DNA from: RHLJ01 sp965212165
GTDB taxonomy: Bacteria; Bacteroidota; Rhodothermia; Balneolales; Balneolaceae
NCBI GenBank assembly: GCA_965212165.1
Contig: OZ243096.1
Coordinates: forward strand, 2,852,001-2,916,000
Direction: 5' to 3'
DNA length: 64,000 nt
Within the stretch, counting starts at the first letter, position 1, and every line of letters begins with the position of its first letter. Position numbers and translations under genes: made by a program. The notes under the pieces were generated by a model. The model saw nothing but the letters and a program-made list of their open reading frames with translations. It was not told the DNA's origin and did no database searches. This document shows, in pieces, positions 27,287 to 36,257 of this stretch.

Positions 27287-30103
27287 TTACGTTCCAAACC
27301 AATAACTAAATTTAATTAAGAATACATTAGTTGGCTCGGCATCAAAAATATCAACGAAGTTTCGACCGAAATTAAAATTTCCATCTGGCAATCCTCCCTC
27401 TCGTTGCTGTTGCCAAACTAAAAAGAATGTAGAACCAGGTCTAAATTCATATCTAAAAACTGCATTACCTTGGATTGAACGGCTTGTGAAATCTCTAGCG
27501 TTTCTTTCTGCAAAGATAAAATCTCTATTTCCATCTTCATCGATATCAACTTCATAACATGATCCAATTCTATCACCACTATCATTTTGGCAAGCAGTAT
27601 TTATTGAAATCTGATCTTCATTAAATTCGTTAAATTCAAAACCGCTAGGTTCAGTGAATTGCTTTAAATTGGTATACTTTCCTGAGAAAATGAAAGGCCT
27701 AAAATATGTTTCTAAACTCATTTTTGGATTGAAGGTCCAGTTTATTCTAAGAGGTAAAGATATATTCGTGCTTTCGAAGTCTGAGAAAATGTATCGTTGT
27801 CCAAAGGTATAGTCAGGATCAGGACTACCAGCTTTATAATTTACATTAACTACAAATTGATCTTCATCAAGTTCTAATCCTATTTGTGGTTCAATACTTA
27901 TCTGGATAAAGGTTGTTGGCCTATAGGATACATTAAACCAATAATAATCATCATATTCCTTCCCAATATCCCGGCGATGGAATTGACCAATTCCCATAGA
28001 AAATACTTTTGATCCATCGGTTCCAATATTGAAATTGAAATTAATATCATCATTATACTTCATTAAAGGACCGCCACGTGTTAATCGATCATTCACTCTT
28101 CCAAATGATCCATTAACGTTTAAATTGAATGTCCATTGGTTGTTGAATCTAGTAAAACCGCCAATATTATAGTTCTGCCATAAACGATCTCCATCATAAT
28201 TCCAGCCATGTAAATGGTAACTCCATAATTCCCAATATTGTACATTCTTTGGTGCAGTTTCTTGATATTGAAATGCAAGTGCTAAAGCTCTATAATCAGC
28301 TCTATTCTGAAAACCTAAATCATTAGTTTCATATCCAGGACTAACCTCAGAATATGTAACTGACCCTGTAAAATGATCCCCTGATGATTTTCGAAAGCTT
28401 AGTTCTGATGCGAATCCTTCAAGACTAGTTTTTGAAGGGTCTACGTTTAGATTATCTGAGTCTATACGTTGATAATAGCGTTGCGGAGCTAACTGAGCTC
28501 TACTAATTGCTTCTTTGCTACCATTTAATTGACTTACTGAAAAAGTACCACTTACAACGTATTCTCTATCATTCCAATTATGTTCGAAATCTAAACCAGT
28601 TAAATATGCAGAACTTCTTAAATATTCATTAAAATAAGTTCCATTAATATCTCTATTAACTGCACTTATGAACCCACCTGCAACTGTGTTTCCTTCATTT
28701 AAATCCTTTTTAACTCTAGCAACAAGATAATTCGTTGCAGGTTCTACGGTATAATTACCTTCCGTTTCACCTATAGTTGGACCTTGATTAACTGTAAAGT
28801 TGGCACTCTCTTTTAAGGTATATGCATTTAGAATTCCAATTGACCAACCAGATTTAGTTTTTCCACTAATTTTCCCGGCAGCTGCTATATTTGCCTGACT
28901 TGGAAAATCCTGATGCAAGCTTCTTACACTATCTGGGGTGTAAGCAGAGTTGTTATTAAAAGTATTAAATCTATTTAGAGATCCTTGTGGAGATCTCCCT
29001 ATTCTTCGAGAGTAAAATGTATTTGGATTTCCGACTGAATTATAAGTTTGAGTACCACCAAATCTAAAAATCTCATTCCCTTCAAGGAAAAAAGGTCTTC
29101 GCTCGGAGAAAAATATCTCAAATTGTGAAAGGTTTATTGTTGCAGGATCTGCTTCGACTTGGCCAAAATCTGGATTTATGGTTGCTGTTATGGTAAAATC
29201 TGATGTAAGACCATATTTTACATCTCCTCCTATCCCAAGATCAAATTCATTTTTACTGTAATATGGATTAAAAGAATCTAATTCTGGTTCTCGAATTAAT
29301 CTTGATGAAACATATGGTGAAATTTCTAATCGGTTAGGTTCATCTAGATTAGAAATTCCATTTAGTCTACCAAAATTAGAAACAATACCAGCTTCTTTCT
29401 GAGAAGTTGGAGCCCAATAATTAAATTCGTTATGTCTTGGTATTCTTCTTTGAAAGTTTATTCCCCAAGATTGTACTTCATCATTTGAGCTAAACCTTAG
29501 TTGTGAAAGTGGAATTTTCATCTCAACCGACCAACCATTTGATAATAATTGTGCTTTCGCTTCCCAAACTGCATCCCAAAGTACATCCTCACCATTGTCA
29601 TCATAATAGAGGATGTCTTTTTGAACTCCCTTTGGGTTAACGGCAAAAGTAAACGCAGTTCTTTTATCGTTATAGCTATCAAAACTAACATAAACCCAGT
29701 CACTTACTTCATTTCCATCTCTACGAAAAAGAGAACTAATAGCAGAATCAGGTGCAGTATCGTATGCCATTATGCCCACATATATATATTTATCGGTATA
29801 CAAAACCTGTGCTTCAGTTCGTTGTGATGGATTACCGCCATCAACTGGAAATCTTTGAGTGAATCCAGTAGCTATAGGAGCATTTTTCCACACTTGTTCG
29901 TCTAAAACACCATCTAAAGTTACATACCCATAGCTAATTCGGATTGCATCCATTAATGGTGACTCCAAATCTCCTTTTCTATAATCTTTTGTAATTGAAG
30001 ATCGATTATTATCTAAGATTTCTTGACTTGGATTGTAAATCTGCGCAGCTAATTTTCCGTTAAAAATTAGACACACCACTAGCAGGGTAAGTAAATTTTT
30101 CAT
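27287..30103 (-). CDS. DUF5916 protein with CBM9-like N-terminus and outer-membrane barrel (copy B)
   Basis: 938 residues with a signal peptide ending LAAQ. It shares with copy A the CBM9-like start (YVTLDGVLDEQVWKNA), the AFTFAVNPKGVQKDILYYDD strand pair, GQVEADPATINLSQFEIFF and the FSYWFGT end. It differs by an insert near residue 330-370 and by an acidic CQNDSGDRIGSCYEVDIDED segment in a late loop. The DEDGN run there looks like a calcium-type loop, and two cysteines flank it. The tandem order with copy A points to local duplication followed by divergence. Confidence 0.85.
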   Translation of the reverse strand: MKNLLTLLVVCLIFNGKLAAQIYNPSQEILDNNRSSITKDYRKGDLESPLMDAIRISYGYVTLDGVLDEQVWKNAPIATGFTQRFPVDGGNPSQRTEAQVLYTDKYIYVGIMAYDTAPDSAISSLFRRDGNEVSDWVYVSFDSYNDKRTAFTFAVNPKGVQKDILYYDDNGEDVLWDAVWEAKAQLLSNGWSVEMKIPLSQLRFSSNDEVQSWGINFQRRIPRHNEFNYWAPTSQKEAGIVSNFGRLNGISNLDEPNRLEISPYVSSRLIREPELDSFNPYYSKNEFDLGIGGDVKYGLTSDFTITATINPDFGQVEADPATINLSQFEIFFSERRPFFLEGNEIFRFGGTQTYNSVGNPNTFYSRRIGRSPQGSLNRFNTFNNNSAYTPDSVRSLHQDFPSQANIAAAGKISGKTKSGWSIGILNAYTLKESANFTVNQGPTIGETEGNYTVEPATNYLVARVKKDLNEGNTVAGGFISAVNRDINGTYFNEYLRSSAYLTGLDFEHNWNDREYVVSGTFSVSQLNGSKEAISRAQLAPQRYYQRIDSDNLNVDPSKTSLEGFASELSFRKSSGDHFTGSVTYSEVSPGYETNDLGFQNRADYRALALAFQYQETAPKNVQYWELWSYHLHGWNYDGDRLWQNYNIGGFTRFNNQWTFNLNVNGSFGRVNDRLTRGGPLMKYNDDINFNFNIGTDGSKVFSMGIGQFHRRDIGKEYDDYYWFNVSYRPTTFIQISIEPQIGLELDEDQFVVNVNYKAGSPDPDYTFGQRYIFSDFESTNISLPLRINWTFNPKMSLETYFRPFIFSGKYTNLKQFTEPSGFEFNEFNEDQISINTACQNDSGDRIGSCYEVDIDEDGNRDFIFAERNARDFTSRSIQGNAVFRYEFRPGSTFFLVWQQQREGGLPDGNFNFGRNFVDIFDAEPTNVFLIKFSYWFGT

Positions 30104-30201
30104 GACTTAGATTGGTAGGACTCGACTTAAAAATCTAGTAATTCTGAGATTTAAATCAGAGAGTTAATATTCTATAAGTGATACGTAGAGAATAACTTAT
30201 G

Positions 30202-30207
30202 GTTACA
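30202..30207 (-). promoter_or_regulatory. TGTAACC box upstream of DUF5916 copy B
   Basis: GGTTACA on the plus strand (from 30201), about 98 bases before the copy B start. The 7-base form is identical to the box before the ECF sigma gene. Confidence 0.3.
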
Positions 30208-30215
30208 CTAGTTTA

Positions 30216-31019
30216 CTAATTTTTACTTATTTCAATATCTCCGTGAAGAGTCTTAAATAAAAATTCTGGACCACCACCATTCACAGTACCGGTTATCCAT
30301 TTGTTTACTGTTACCGTGTATTTACCATCTCCACTAGATATTTCAGATGCGCTTGCTGAGCGATCTAATTTGATATCGAAATTAGTATATACATCACCGT
30401 AATCAGTTTTCATTTTTCCAGTGAATTTGGTGTTTGCTGGGAAAGTAACTTCAATATCTCCATTCAACCCAGTAAAAGACATCGGAGTATTTGGAATAAC
30501 TGAAACCATAGTAACTTCAATATCTCCGTTAACACTACTTACTATAACCGACCCTCCAACTCGGATCATTTCAACATCACCATTAGTTGCTTTCACTTCA
30601 TGTTCGCCTATTGCACCTTCAATTGAAATATCACCGTGTGTAACTTGAACATCGAGTGAAAAGTTCTTTGGTACCCAGATTTCAAGATCTAGATCGTGTG
30701 AATTTGGTGCAGTCTTAATCCGCACTTCATTATTATCTTCAGTAACCTCTAAGCCTACACCATTTGTAGAAATTCTACGTAACCCATTTCTACTATATTT
30801 TCCGGTTCCATCATCTTCATTCCCGTCAAATATTACAATTACGTCATTCCCTTCGTGTGCTTTTATTACAATATCATCAGCAAATATAGCACTCAGATGC
30901 AATATACCAGGGCTTCCAGGATTTGTAAGAGGTACCCTCAAATCTTCTTGACCTAATACTGCACTCGAGGTTATTGCAAAAAACCCTAAAACGTAGATAA
31001 TTGATTTATACTTTTTCAT
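30216..31019 (-). CDS. DUF4097-type secreted beta-solenoid protein (copy 1)
   Basis: 267 residues with a signal peptide (to about VLGQ). Repeated strands of the form HGDISIEGAIGEHEVKATNG, NGDIEVTMV, NGDIEVTF and HGDIEISKN give a regular NGDI/HGDI ladder, the hallmark of DUF4097/GIN-like right-handed beta-solenoids. It probably sits in the periplasm or on the surface. It is the last gene of an operon of ECF sigma, HEAT-repeat anti-sigma-like protein, DUF4097 copy 2 and this gene, 18 bases after copy 2. Confidence 0.82.
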   Translation of the reverse strand: MKKYKSIIYVLGFFAITSSAVLGQEDLRVPLTNPGSPGILHLSAIFADDIVIKAHEGNDVIVIFDGNEDDGTGKYSRNGLRRISTNGVGLEVTEDNNEVRIKTAPNSHDLDLEIWVPKNFSLDVQVTHGDISIEGAIGEHEVKATNGDVEMIRVGGSVIVSSVNGDIEVTMVSVIPNTPMSFTGLNGDIEVTFPANTKFTGKMKTDYGDVYTNFDIKLDRSASASEISSGDGKYTVTVNKWITGTVNGGGPEFLFKTLHGDIEISKN

Positions 31020-31037
31020 GATCTATTCTTCTTTTTA

Positions 31038-31907
31038 TTATGATTTTCTTGTACGGATGTAGGCGCTGCCGTTTACCATTTTAAAACTAATTTCAATGTC
31101 TCCATCTCCAATTTGGATGGGTGAGTTACTGTTTAGTTTGTACCGGCTACGATCTCCATCTTGTTCCTTGTTCAATCGGTTTGGGAGGCGTTTTACTTGC
31201 TCAAAGTCTGTATATAATTCACCGTGTAAACTTTCAAAGGTTACAATAGCTGATAAATCTTTCGGAGAATAAATTTCAATTTTTCCATTAACGGTATGGA
31301 AGTCGGTGTCTTCCGTTGGGCTCTCTAAATACCATACTTGGATATCTCCGTTCACAGTATTTGCAGAGGTATATCCAATTACATCTTTAACAGTAACAGA
31401 TCCATTTACATTATTTGCCTTTACTCCATTACCCATCTTTTCTACTATCACATCACCACTATTTACCGTAGAAGCTTGGAGTGCCAAATTCTTAGGAACT
31501 CTAATGTCTAGATCAAAATGTTCATTAATTCGGTTTCTGTCGTTGTTTTCCCAATGCCAATTATAGTTTAACTTTCCATTATTAAAATCTACTTGAGCAT
31601 TTGGAGAATCTATGTATATGTATAGTTTACCTTCATATAACCTTGTTTTGAGCTCATATTCAGCAGCTTCATCATCAGAGATATTTCCTCTTCTTTTCCT
31701 TAATTCTTTTGTTCCTGAAATCAGAATTTCATCTCCATCATACCCAGTTACTATTACATCACCATTTATATTTTTAATGATAACTTCTGTATTGGAATCG
31801 AAATCATCACTAGAAAGAGTAACAGAAAAGTCTTCTATTAAATCTTGACTATAGCTAAGCGAAAAGATTAAAATTGAAATAAGAATTGTACCTATTATAT
31901 TTTTCAT
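31038..31907 (-). CDS. DUF4097-type secreted beta-solenoid protein (copy 2)
   Basis: 289 residues with a signal peptide (ends SLSYSQ). The solenoid ladder repeats (INGDVIVTGYDGDEILISG, NSGDVIVEKMG, VNGSVTVKDV, VNGDIQVWYLE, VNGKIEIYS). A charged, Asn/Asp-rich insert sits at about 110-130. Its ATG overlaps the stop of the upstream anti-sigma-like gene (ATGA), so they are translationally coupled. In other genomes such proteins also lie beside ECF sigma/anti-sigma pairs, suggesting a cell-envelope sensing or protection role. Confidence 0.83.
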   Translation of the reverse strand: MKNIIGTILISILIFSLSYSQDLIEDFSVTLSSDDFDSNTEVIIKNINGDVIVTGYDGDEILISGTKELRKRRGNISDDEAAEYELKTRLYEGKLYIYIDSPNAQVDFNNGKLNYNWHWENNDRNRINEHFDLDIRVPKNLALQASTVNSGDVIVEKMGNGVKANNVNGSVTVKDVIGYTSANTVNGDIQVWYLESPTEDTDFHTVNGKIEIYSPKDLSAIVTFESLHGELYTDFEQVKRLPNRLNKEQDGDRSRYKLNSNSPIQIGDGDIEISFKMVNGSAYIRTRKS

Positions 31908-32692
31908 GACAATACCGCTATAGTGTTTTCAACTTTAATTTTAGTTGCCCCATTTAGATCTCTTTCATCAATGAGTCGTTGGAATTCATTGGCTGAGTTT
32001 TTCAATCCAAGTTCAACCATAGTATCAGCTAGAGAAATAATTACAATTTCCGATTCTTGATTTGCTATGGATTTTACGATACCCTCTCTAACTATTGGAT
32101 TATCTCCCCATCTACTTAAAGCCTCAATGCTTTGAACTCTCACATTTACACTTTCGTCATTATTTAATGTGAATAATAATGCTCTGATTGCTTTTTGATC
32201 TACTGATGGTAGTTTTGCGCTAATATTAACTGCACGTAAACGATCAGTTGTAGAAGGTCCTTCAAGCATACTCACCATCATCATTTCACGCATGTTCTGC
32301 ATTTCAGAAGTAAGCTGCTGTATCTCTGCATCACCTGAATTCAATTGGTTTCCAATAAAACCACCCACTATTAACAATACGCAAGCATACGCAAGCCTCG
32401 GCATGGTAATTTGGTTTAAAAACTCTGCAATTTTCTCTCGAAGAGTTTCGCGAATTGAAATCCTAGAACTAGCTTTCTCTTCTTCAAGCATTGTATAGAA
32501 ATTACTACTCATGTTTGATGATGGTTCCGGTACTGGAATCATATCGAGTTCATCATGTAGTTGTTCTATAGCACGGAAGTCGATAAAGTCAATATCCCCT
32601 TTGGCAATCAAGTCCTCTACTTCTTTTCTTCCTTGTTCGTCTAATGTACCTTGTAGGTAATCGGCGATCAGTTTTTCATTTTTTTCACTCAT
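31904..32692 (-). CDS. Membrane anti-sigma-like protein with periplasmic HEAT repeats
   Basis: 262 residues from ATG at 32690-32692; the sigma gene's stop lies inside its first codons (8-base overlap). Residues 1-70 look like a zinc-less anti-sigma helical domain (LIADYLQGTLDEQGRKEVE). One membrane helix follows (YACVLLIVGGFIGNQ). The outer part has HEAT-like helices (IRALLFTLNNDESVNVRVQSIEALSRWG). Position directly after an ECF sigma gene is the classic anti-sigma arrangement. The HEAT sensor domain is a common variant in this group. Confidence 0.8.
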   Translation of the reverse strand: MSEKNEKLIADYLQGTLDEQGRKEVEDLIAKGDIDFIDFRAIEQLHDELDMIPVPEPSSNMSSNFYTMLEEEKASSRISIRETLREKIAEFLNQITMPRLAYACVLLIVGGFIGNQLNSGDAEIQQLTSEMQNMREMMMVSMLEGPSTTDRLRAVNISAKLPSVDQKAIRALLFTLNNDESVNVRVQSIEALSRWGDNPIVREGIVKSIANQESEIVIISLADTMVELGLKNSANEFQRLIDERDLNGATKIKVENTIAVLS

Positions 32693-33251
32693 GGCTGTAT
32701 TCCTCACTTAGTGTGGTAACAATCTGTTTTAAATCTTTCATTGCCCTAAACATTCTAACTTTTATAGCGCTCTCTGAAACTCCTTGTATTTTAGCAATTT
32801 CATAGTATTTAAGGCCTTCAAATCGGCTTAAAATCACTACTTCTTTCTTATCCTCATCCAATTGTTCAAGCGCTTTTTCCAATAACAATTTTTTTTGATG
32901 TCTTTCATCCATTTCCAAGTATCCGGTCGGAGCGTCACTAGCGATTCGTTCCTCGTCAAGAATTTCATCTTCCTTTCGCCGCTTTTCTTTACGATAGTGG
33001 TCGATGTGGGCATTTCGCGCTATGCTGAACATCCAGGTTGTGAATGCTCCCGTGCCCGAATACGTGGTTCGATATTTGAGCATGCGCTCGAATACCGATT
33101 GAACAAGATCTTCGCTAAGCTGAGACTCAAAGGTTTTACGATAGAAAAAGCTGTATAACGGACGGTTATACCTTTCAAAGAGTAGTCCTAGTTTATCTAG
33201 GTCTCCATCTTTTACTTTCATCATTAAAGCTTTATCAGTCGTTGAATCCAA
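32685..33251 (-). CDS. ECF-type RNA polymerase sigma factor
   Basis: 188 residues from TTG; ATG at codon 10 is the alternative. Region 2 is RYNRPLYSFFYRKTFESQLSEDLVQSVFERML with TTWMFSIARNAHIDHYR. Region 4 is LEQLDEDKKEVVILSRFEGLKYYEIAKI with GVSESAIKVRMFRAMKDLK. It directs transcription of envelope-stress or similar genes and is presumably held by the next gene product. First gene of a four-gene operon; a TGTAACC box lies about 61 bases upstream and may be its own promoter element. Confidence 0.93.
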   Translation of the reverse strand: MDSTTDKALMMKVKDGDLDKLGLLFERYNRPLYSFFYRKTFESQLSEDLVQSVFERMLKYRTTYSGTGAFTTWMFSIARNAHIDHYRKEKRRKEDEILDEERIASDAPTGYLEMDERHQKKLLLEKALEQLDEDKKEVVILSRFEGLKYYEIAKIQGVSESAIKVRMFRAMKDLKQIVTTLSEEYSHE

Positions 33252-33311
33252 TTTGGTTACTTAAGCCCCGGTTAGCATGTTCAATCATTTACACTGATGA
33301 GTAATAGAAAG

Positions 33312-33317
33312 GTTACA
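33312..33317 (-). promoter_or_regulatory. TGTAACC box upstream of the ECF sigma operon
   Basis: GGTTACA on the plus strand (from 33311), about 61 bases before the sigma start. It could be an autoregulated ECF -35. The region to -10 is CT/AT rich and has no clear second element. Confidence 0.3.
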
Positions 33318-33396
33318 AAATAGTTTTGTTATTAGTTTTGAGAAATGAGGGTGAGGTTTGAGGAGTTAGTGTAATTCTAATCTAAGCAAGAACATA

Positions 33397-33601
33397 TCTC
33401 CCCTCGGGGGGAGACAGAGTCCAAACTTGTTTGGGCTCAGAGGGAGGACGGTGCCAGCTACCAGCCTCGAGTCCGCAACGTTCTCTCCCTGATCATCACG
33501 CAAGCGTGTTGATCTTTCCCTCCCCGAGGAGGGAAAGTTAACCCTATCCATTTGGATTAGTCTTTTTCCATATCAGGGTCATCCTGAACTTGCTTCAGGA
33601 T
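33397..33601. repeat. Cluster of GC-rich hairpin repeats (REP-like)
   Basis: This 416-base gap (33252-33667) has no gene. It holds four strong hairpins: 33397-33414 (7-bp stem TCTCCCC/GGGGAGA), 33491-33514 (GATCATCACGC/GCGTGTTGATC, one mismatch), 33514-33537 (10-bp CTTTCCCTCC/GGAGGGAAAG) and 33581-33601 (8-bp ATCCTGAA/TTCAGGAT). The stretch is clearly richer in G+C than its surroundings. A short open frame on the minus strand (33366-33551) is low-complexity and not a gene. A decayed relative of the last hairpin is at 49633. It resembles dispersed REP/MITE-type elements. Confidence 0.7.
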
Positions 33602-33667
33602 CTTAAGATTTAGTTTATTGGTTATCTGATTCTTTAAATACTTGCTTATTAGATTGATAAAAATTAC

Positions 33668-34189
33668 TTATTTAGTTTCTATTCTCTCTCCAATACAATC
33701 TTCAAGGAATTTATGGACATGTACCATTTGCTTATGCCCGAATTTTTGGCCTAAATAAGCTACAAGGTATAAAGAAAGGAAAAGCAGAATAAGCGCCGGA
33801 ATCGACCAGAAAATCATACTATCCTGACCCAATGACCAATATGATAGACTGATCATTATTGCAATCATAGTAATGAACCCAATGAAAGAATAAAAGAACA
33901 TAAACATTGTCCATACAGAAGGTTTTGGTCCATATAAACCACTTATTAGACTCCCAGATTCCGTTTCTTCAATAGTTAGTGTTAGTTGTGGTGACCAATA
34001 ATGTTGATCTTTTTGAAGAGGGTAAATAGTTGCAAATCCTGGGATCGCATATCCTTCACAATCTACATCTGGTTTTGAAAGATGGTTGTCTATGATCTCA
34101 ATGATTTGACTAGATGATAATTCTGATTCAATACGAATTCTTGGGCGAATTCTTTTAAAGCTAATATGATCAATGGAATGAATATCCAT
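33668..34189 (-). CDS. Uncharacterised two-helix membrane protein
   Basis: 173 residues. A soluble N-terminal domain of about 90 residues (SSSQIIEIIDNHLSK, GFATIYPLQKDQHYWSPQLTLTIEE) precedes two membrane helices (FFYSFIGFITMIAIMI and IFWSIPALILLFLSLYLVAY) and a short cytoplasmic tail. I recognise the general plan from conserved hypothetical proteins of this phylum, without a named family. It is 72 bases downstream of the DUF2652 gene on the same strand. Confidence 0.65.
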   Translation of the reverse strand: MDIHSIDHISFKRIRPRIRIESELSSSQIIEIIDNHLSKPDVDCEGYAIPGFATIYPLQKDQHYWSPQLTLTIEETESGSLISGLYGPKPSVWTMFMFFYSFIGFITMIAIMISLSYWSLGQDSMIFWSIPALILLFLSLYLVAYLGQKFGHKQMVHVHKFLEDCIGERIETK

Positions 34190-34261
34190 AGGCTACTTGA
34201 AATGTTTAATTCTTTGAACGTAATGCATTTGGTTTTAAAATAAAAGAACCCCTTTTATACG

Positions 34262-35341
34262 TTAATAAACTCTTTTTAAAACAAGCTTAAATAAATTATA
34301 TATCGCAGTTTCAGTAACCTTATATAGAGATCGTTTCACAACCATTTGTAGTAATAATTTCTTAACTATTGATTTTGCATTCCAATAAATCTCTATTTCT
34401 AATTTACAGGAATTGATTGATATAGGACTTATTATATAAAATTGGTAAAGTTCATCAACAGGAGCTGGAGTAGTGGTTAATTCTCCATATACAATCTGTC
34501 CTGGTTTCCCCTCTTTCGTTACAGTAATAAAATCGAAGTGTTTATTATTTATCACACACACATGTTCTGTACCAATCCGATTTATTTCATGTTCATTGTA
34601 TTCGAATCTATCAACTCCTTCTACCCATTCCCCTCTATTTGCAAAACTTGTAATGGTAGTTAATAAATCGGTAGCTGAAATAGGAAATTCTTTAGTAAAA
34701 TATATTGAAGGTGGCTGATCAAGCTTTATTTTCTTCGCCTGAGAGAAAGGTTTTAGCTTTAATTCTTCTTTTTCTATAATCGAATAAATATATCTAAGCT
34801 TTTTGCCATCATATTCATTTTCACCATTCTTGAAATCGTATAACCGACTGTGATAATTATCTGGCAATCCAATAAACTCGGTAATTTCTTTACTCATCAA
34901 TACATAATTATTGCTGTCTACTGAGTTTTTTAATAAACGATGAGCTTCTATAACCATAGAGCCAAATGGTTTCCGATTATTCTGTACCGTTATAAATTGT
35001 AGCTCGCCACCAGTAATTATAATCTTAAGTTGAAGATTTGGAGCTGTAGCACATGCATGACATGGACAAATCCTATTCTTTTCTAACAACTTTAAATGGC
35101 TATAAAAAGCCGTAAACATGGTTTCTACTTGAGCAAGTAGTTTCTCTAACGATGGAATCTCTTCCTTGAAAAAGAAAAGGGCGTCACCTTCTACTTCAGC
35201 GAGCTGTAACTCTTCAGTATTTGCTTCGATTAGAACTTCAAGCAGTTCAGATATCACGTGTTGACTATGCTCTACTTCTGTAGTTTGAATAAACTCAGTG
35301 AATCCAGAAATATCAGGTATAAATAACAAGGATTTATTCAT
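34262..35341 (-). CDS. DUF2652 protein, class III adenylate-cyclase-like
   Basis: 359 residues. It opens LLFIPDISGFTEFI, the metal-binding strand of class III nucleotide cyclases with its Asp. The second Asp is in VEGDALFFF. The CPCHACATAPNLQLKIIITGGEL segment with three Cys is characteristic of DUF2652. A second half (about 200-340) looks like a START/SRPBCC-type lipid-binding domain (TKEFPISATDLLTTITSF, WVEGVDRFEY). Cyclase activity has not been established for this family. The gene lies 72 bases upstream of the two-helix membrane protein. Confidence 0.8.
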   Translation of the reverse strand: MNKSLLFIPDISGFTEFIQTTEVEHSQHVISELLEVLIEANTEELQLAEVEGDALFFFKEEIPSLEKLLAQVETMFTAFYSHLKLLEKNRICPCHACATAPNLQLKIIITGGELQFITVQNNRKPFGSMVIEAHRLLKNSVDSNNYVLMSKEITEFIGLPDNYHSRLYDFKNGENEYDGKKLRYIYSIIEKEELKLKPFSQAKKIKLDQPPSIYFTKEFPISATDLLTTITSFANRGEWVEGVDRFEYNEHEINRIGTEHVCVINNKHFDFITVTKEGKPGQIVYGELTTTPAPVDELYQFYIISPISINSCKLEIEIYWNAKSIVKKLLLQMVVKRSLYKVTETAIYNLFKLVLKRVY

Positions 35342-35474
35342 GCTTTTTTAAATGGTGCCATTTAACATTCTAGAATTGGCAAAGAAACCAAAGAATGGTT
35401 CATAAACTATGTACTTCACGTCCCCCATGGAACTCTTTAAACCAAACATCAAAACTTGGATGACTAAGAAATAC

Positions 35475-36257
35475 CTATTGTGATAAAAACCACTCCATAC
35501 TTTTTTCTATATAACGATCTAGTGCTTCAGTGGTTTCTTTATATTCTGTGATTGGGAGAATTGATCCCTTAAAATTTTCATCAGTTTCCCATCTTCCATT
35601 TCCTAGATTAGGTAGATCCTCATAACTTAGTTTACCTGTATTTGGATATCCAGACATATAAAAATAAGGCGCTCCGGCAATTTCATCTTCCATTGCAAGA
35701 CCAAATCCAATTGAAAGGGTTTCAGAAGCTGAAATATAAATTCCAGTATCAAAATGATGAGGCCAAATTCGTATCGATCCATTAACATCTAGAATTCTGA
35801 GTACTTTCTCACAGGCTTCATTTCCAAGGGTTCGCCAAGCTTTCCATTCATCTAATTGATGTTTATTAATCATCTGAAATGGCTGCCCTAAAAAACTATA
35901 ATCGGGAATCTCATAGTGCATAGACTTTGAAAATCTCTCAGGGTTTAAACCTATTTCATTAATACCCATTTCCAATTGTTTTTCTACTTCATGTTGTAGC
36001 TTCTTAACTGTAGATACTGTTTGAATGGCATCTTCCTTTGCATCAATCCAAAGCATACAGAAGTCAGTAATTCTTAGTACCAGTTTAAAATTTCCTTTTG
36101 GAGAATTTATTGGATGTGTTTCTATCCAGTTTTTTTCAGAATTGAAGTAGAGATTGGTGTGACTATCATCGTCTCTATTTTTGATAAAAGTCCTCCCTGC
36201 TTTAGCTAAAATTTGAACCAAATAGTGAATACGTTTATCTGTTTGATTGTAGATCAT
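35475..36257 (-). CDS. Uncharacterised soluble protein with a WPHHFD motif
   Basis: 260 residues with no signal or membrane segment. The most distinctive motif is IRIWPHHFDTGIYI, with two adjacent His and an Asp suggestive of a metal site, followed by IGFGLAMEDEIAGAPYFYMSGYP. I cannot assign a family. Its ATG shares one base with the stop of the preceding gene (TAATG), so it is the last cistron of the Rieske redox operon that begins at 39979. Confidence 0.6.
   Translation of the reverse strand: MIYNQTDKRIHYLVQILAKAGRTFIKNRDDDSHTNLYFNSEKNWIETHPINSPKGNFKLVLRITDFCMLWIDAKEDAIQTVSTVKKLQHEVEKQLEMGINEIGLNPERFSKSMHYEIPDYSFLGQPFQMINKHQLDEWKAWRTLGNEACEKVLRILDVNGSIRIWPHHFDTGIYISASETLSIGFGLAMEDEIAGAPYFYMSGYPNTGKLSYEDLPNLGNGRWETDENFKGSILPITEYKETTEALDRYIEKSMEWFLSQ

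Noticed and set aside
33366..33551. 61-codon open frame on the minus strand inside the hairpin cluster
   Set aside because: It is composed of inverted-repeat sequence, has no recognisable fold and no ribosome-binding context.
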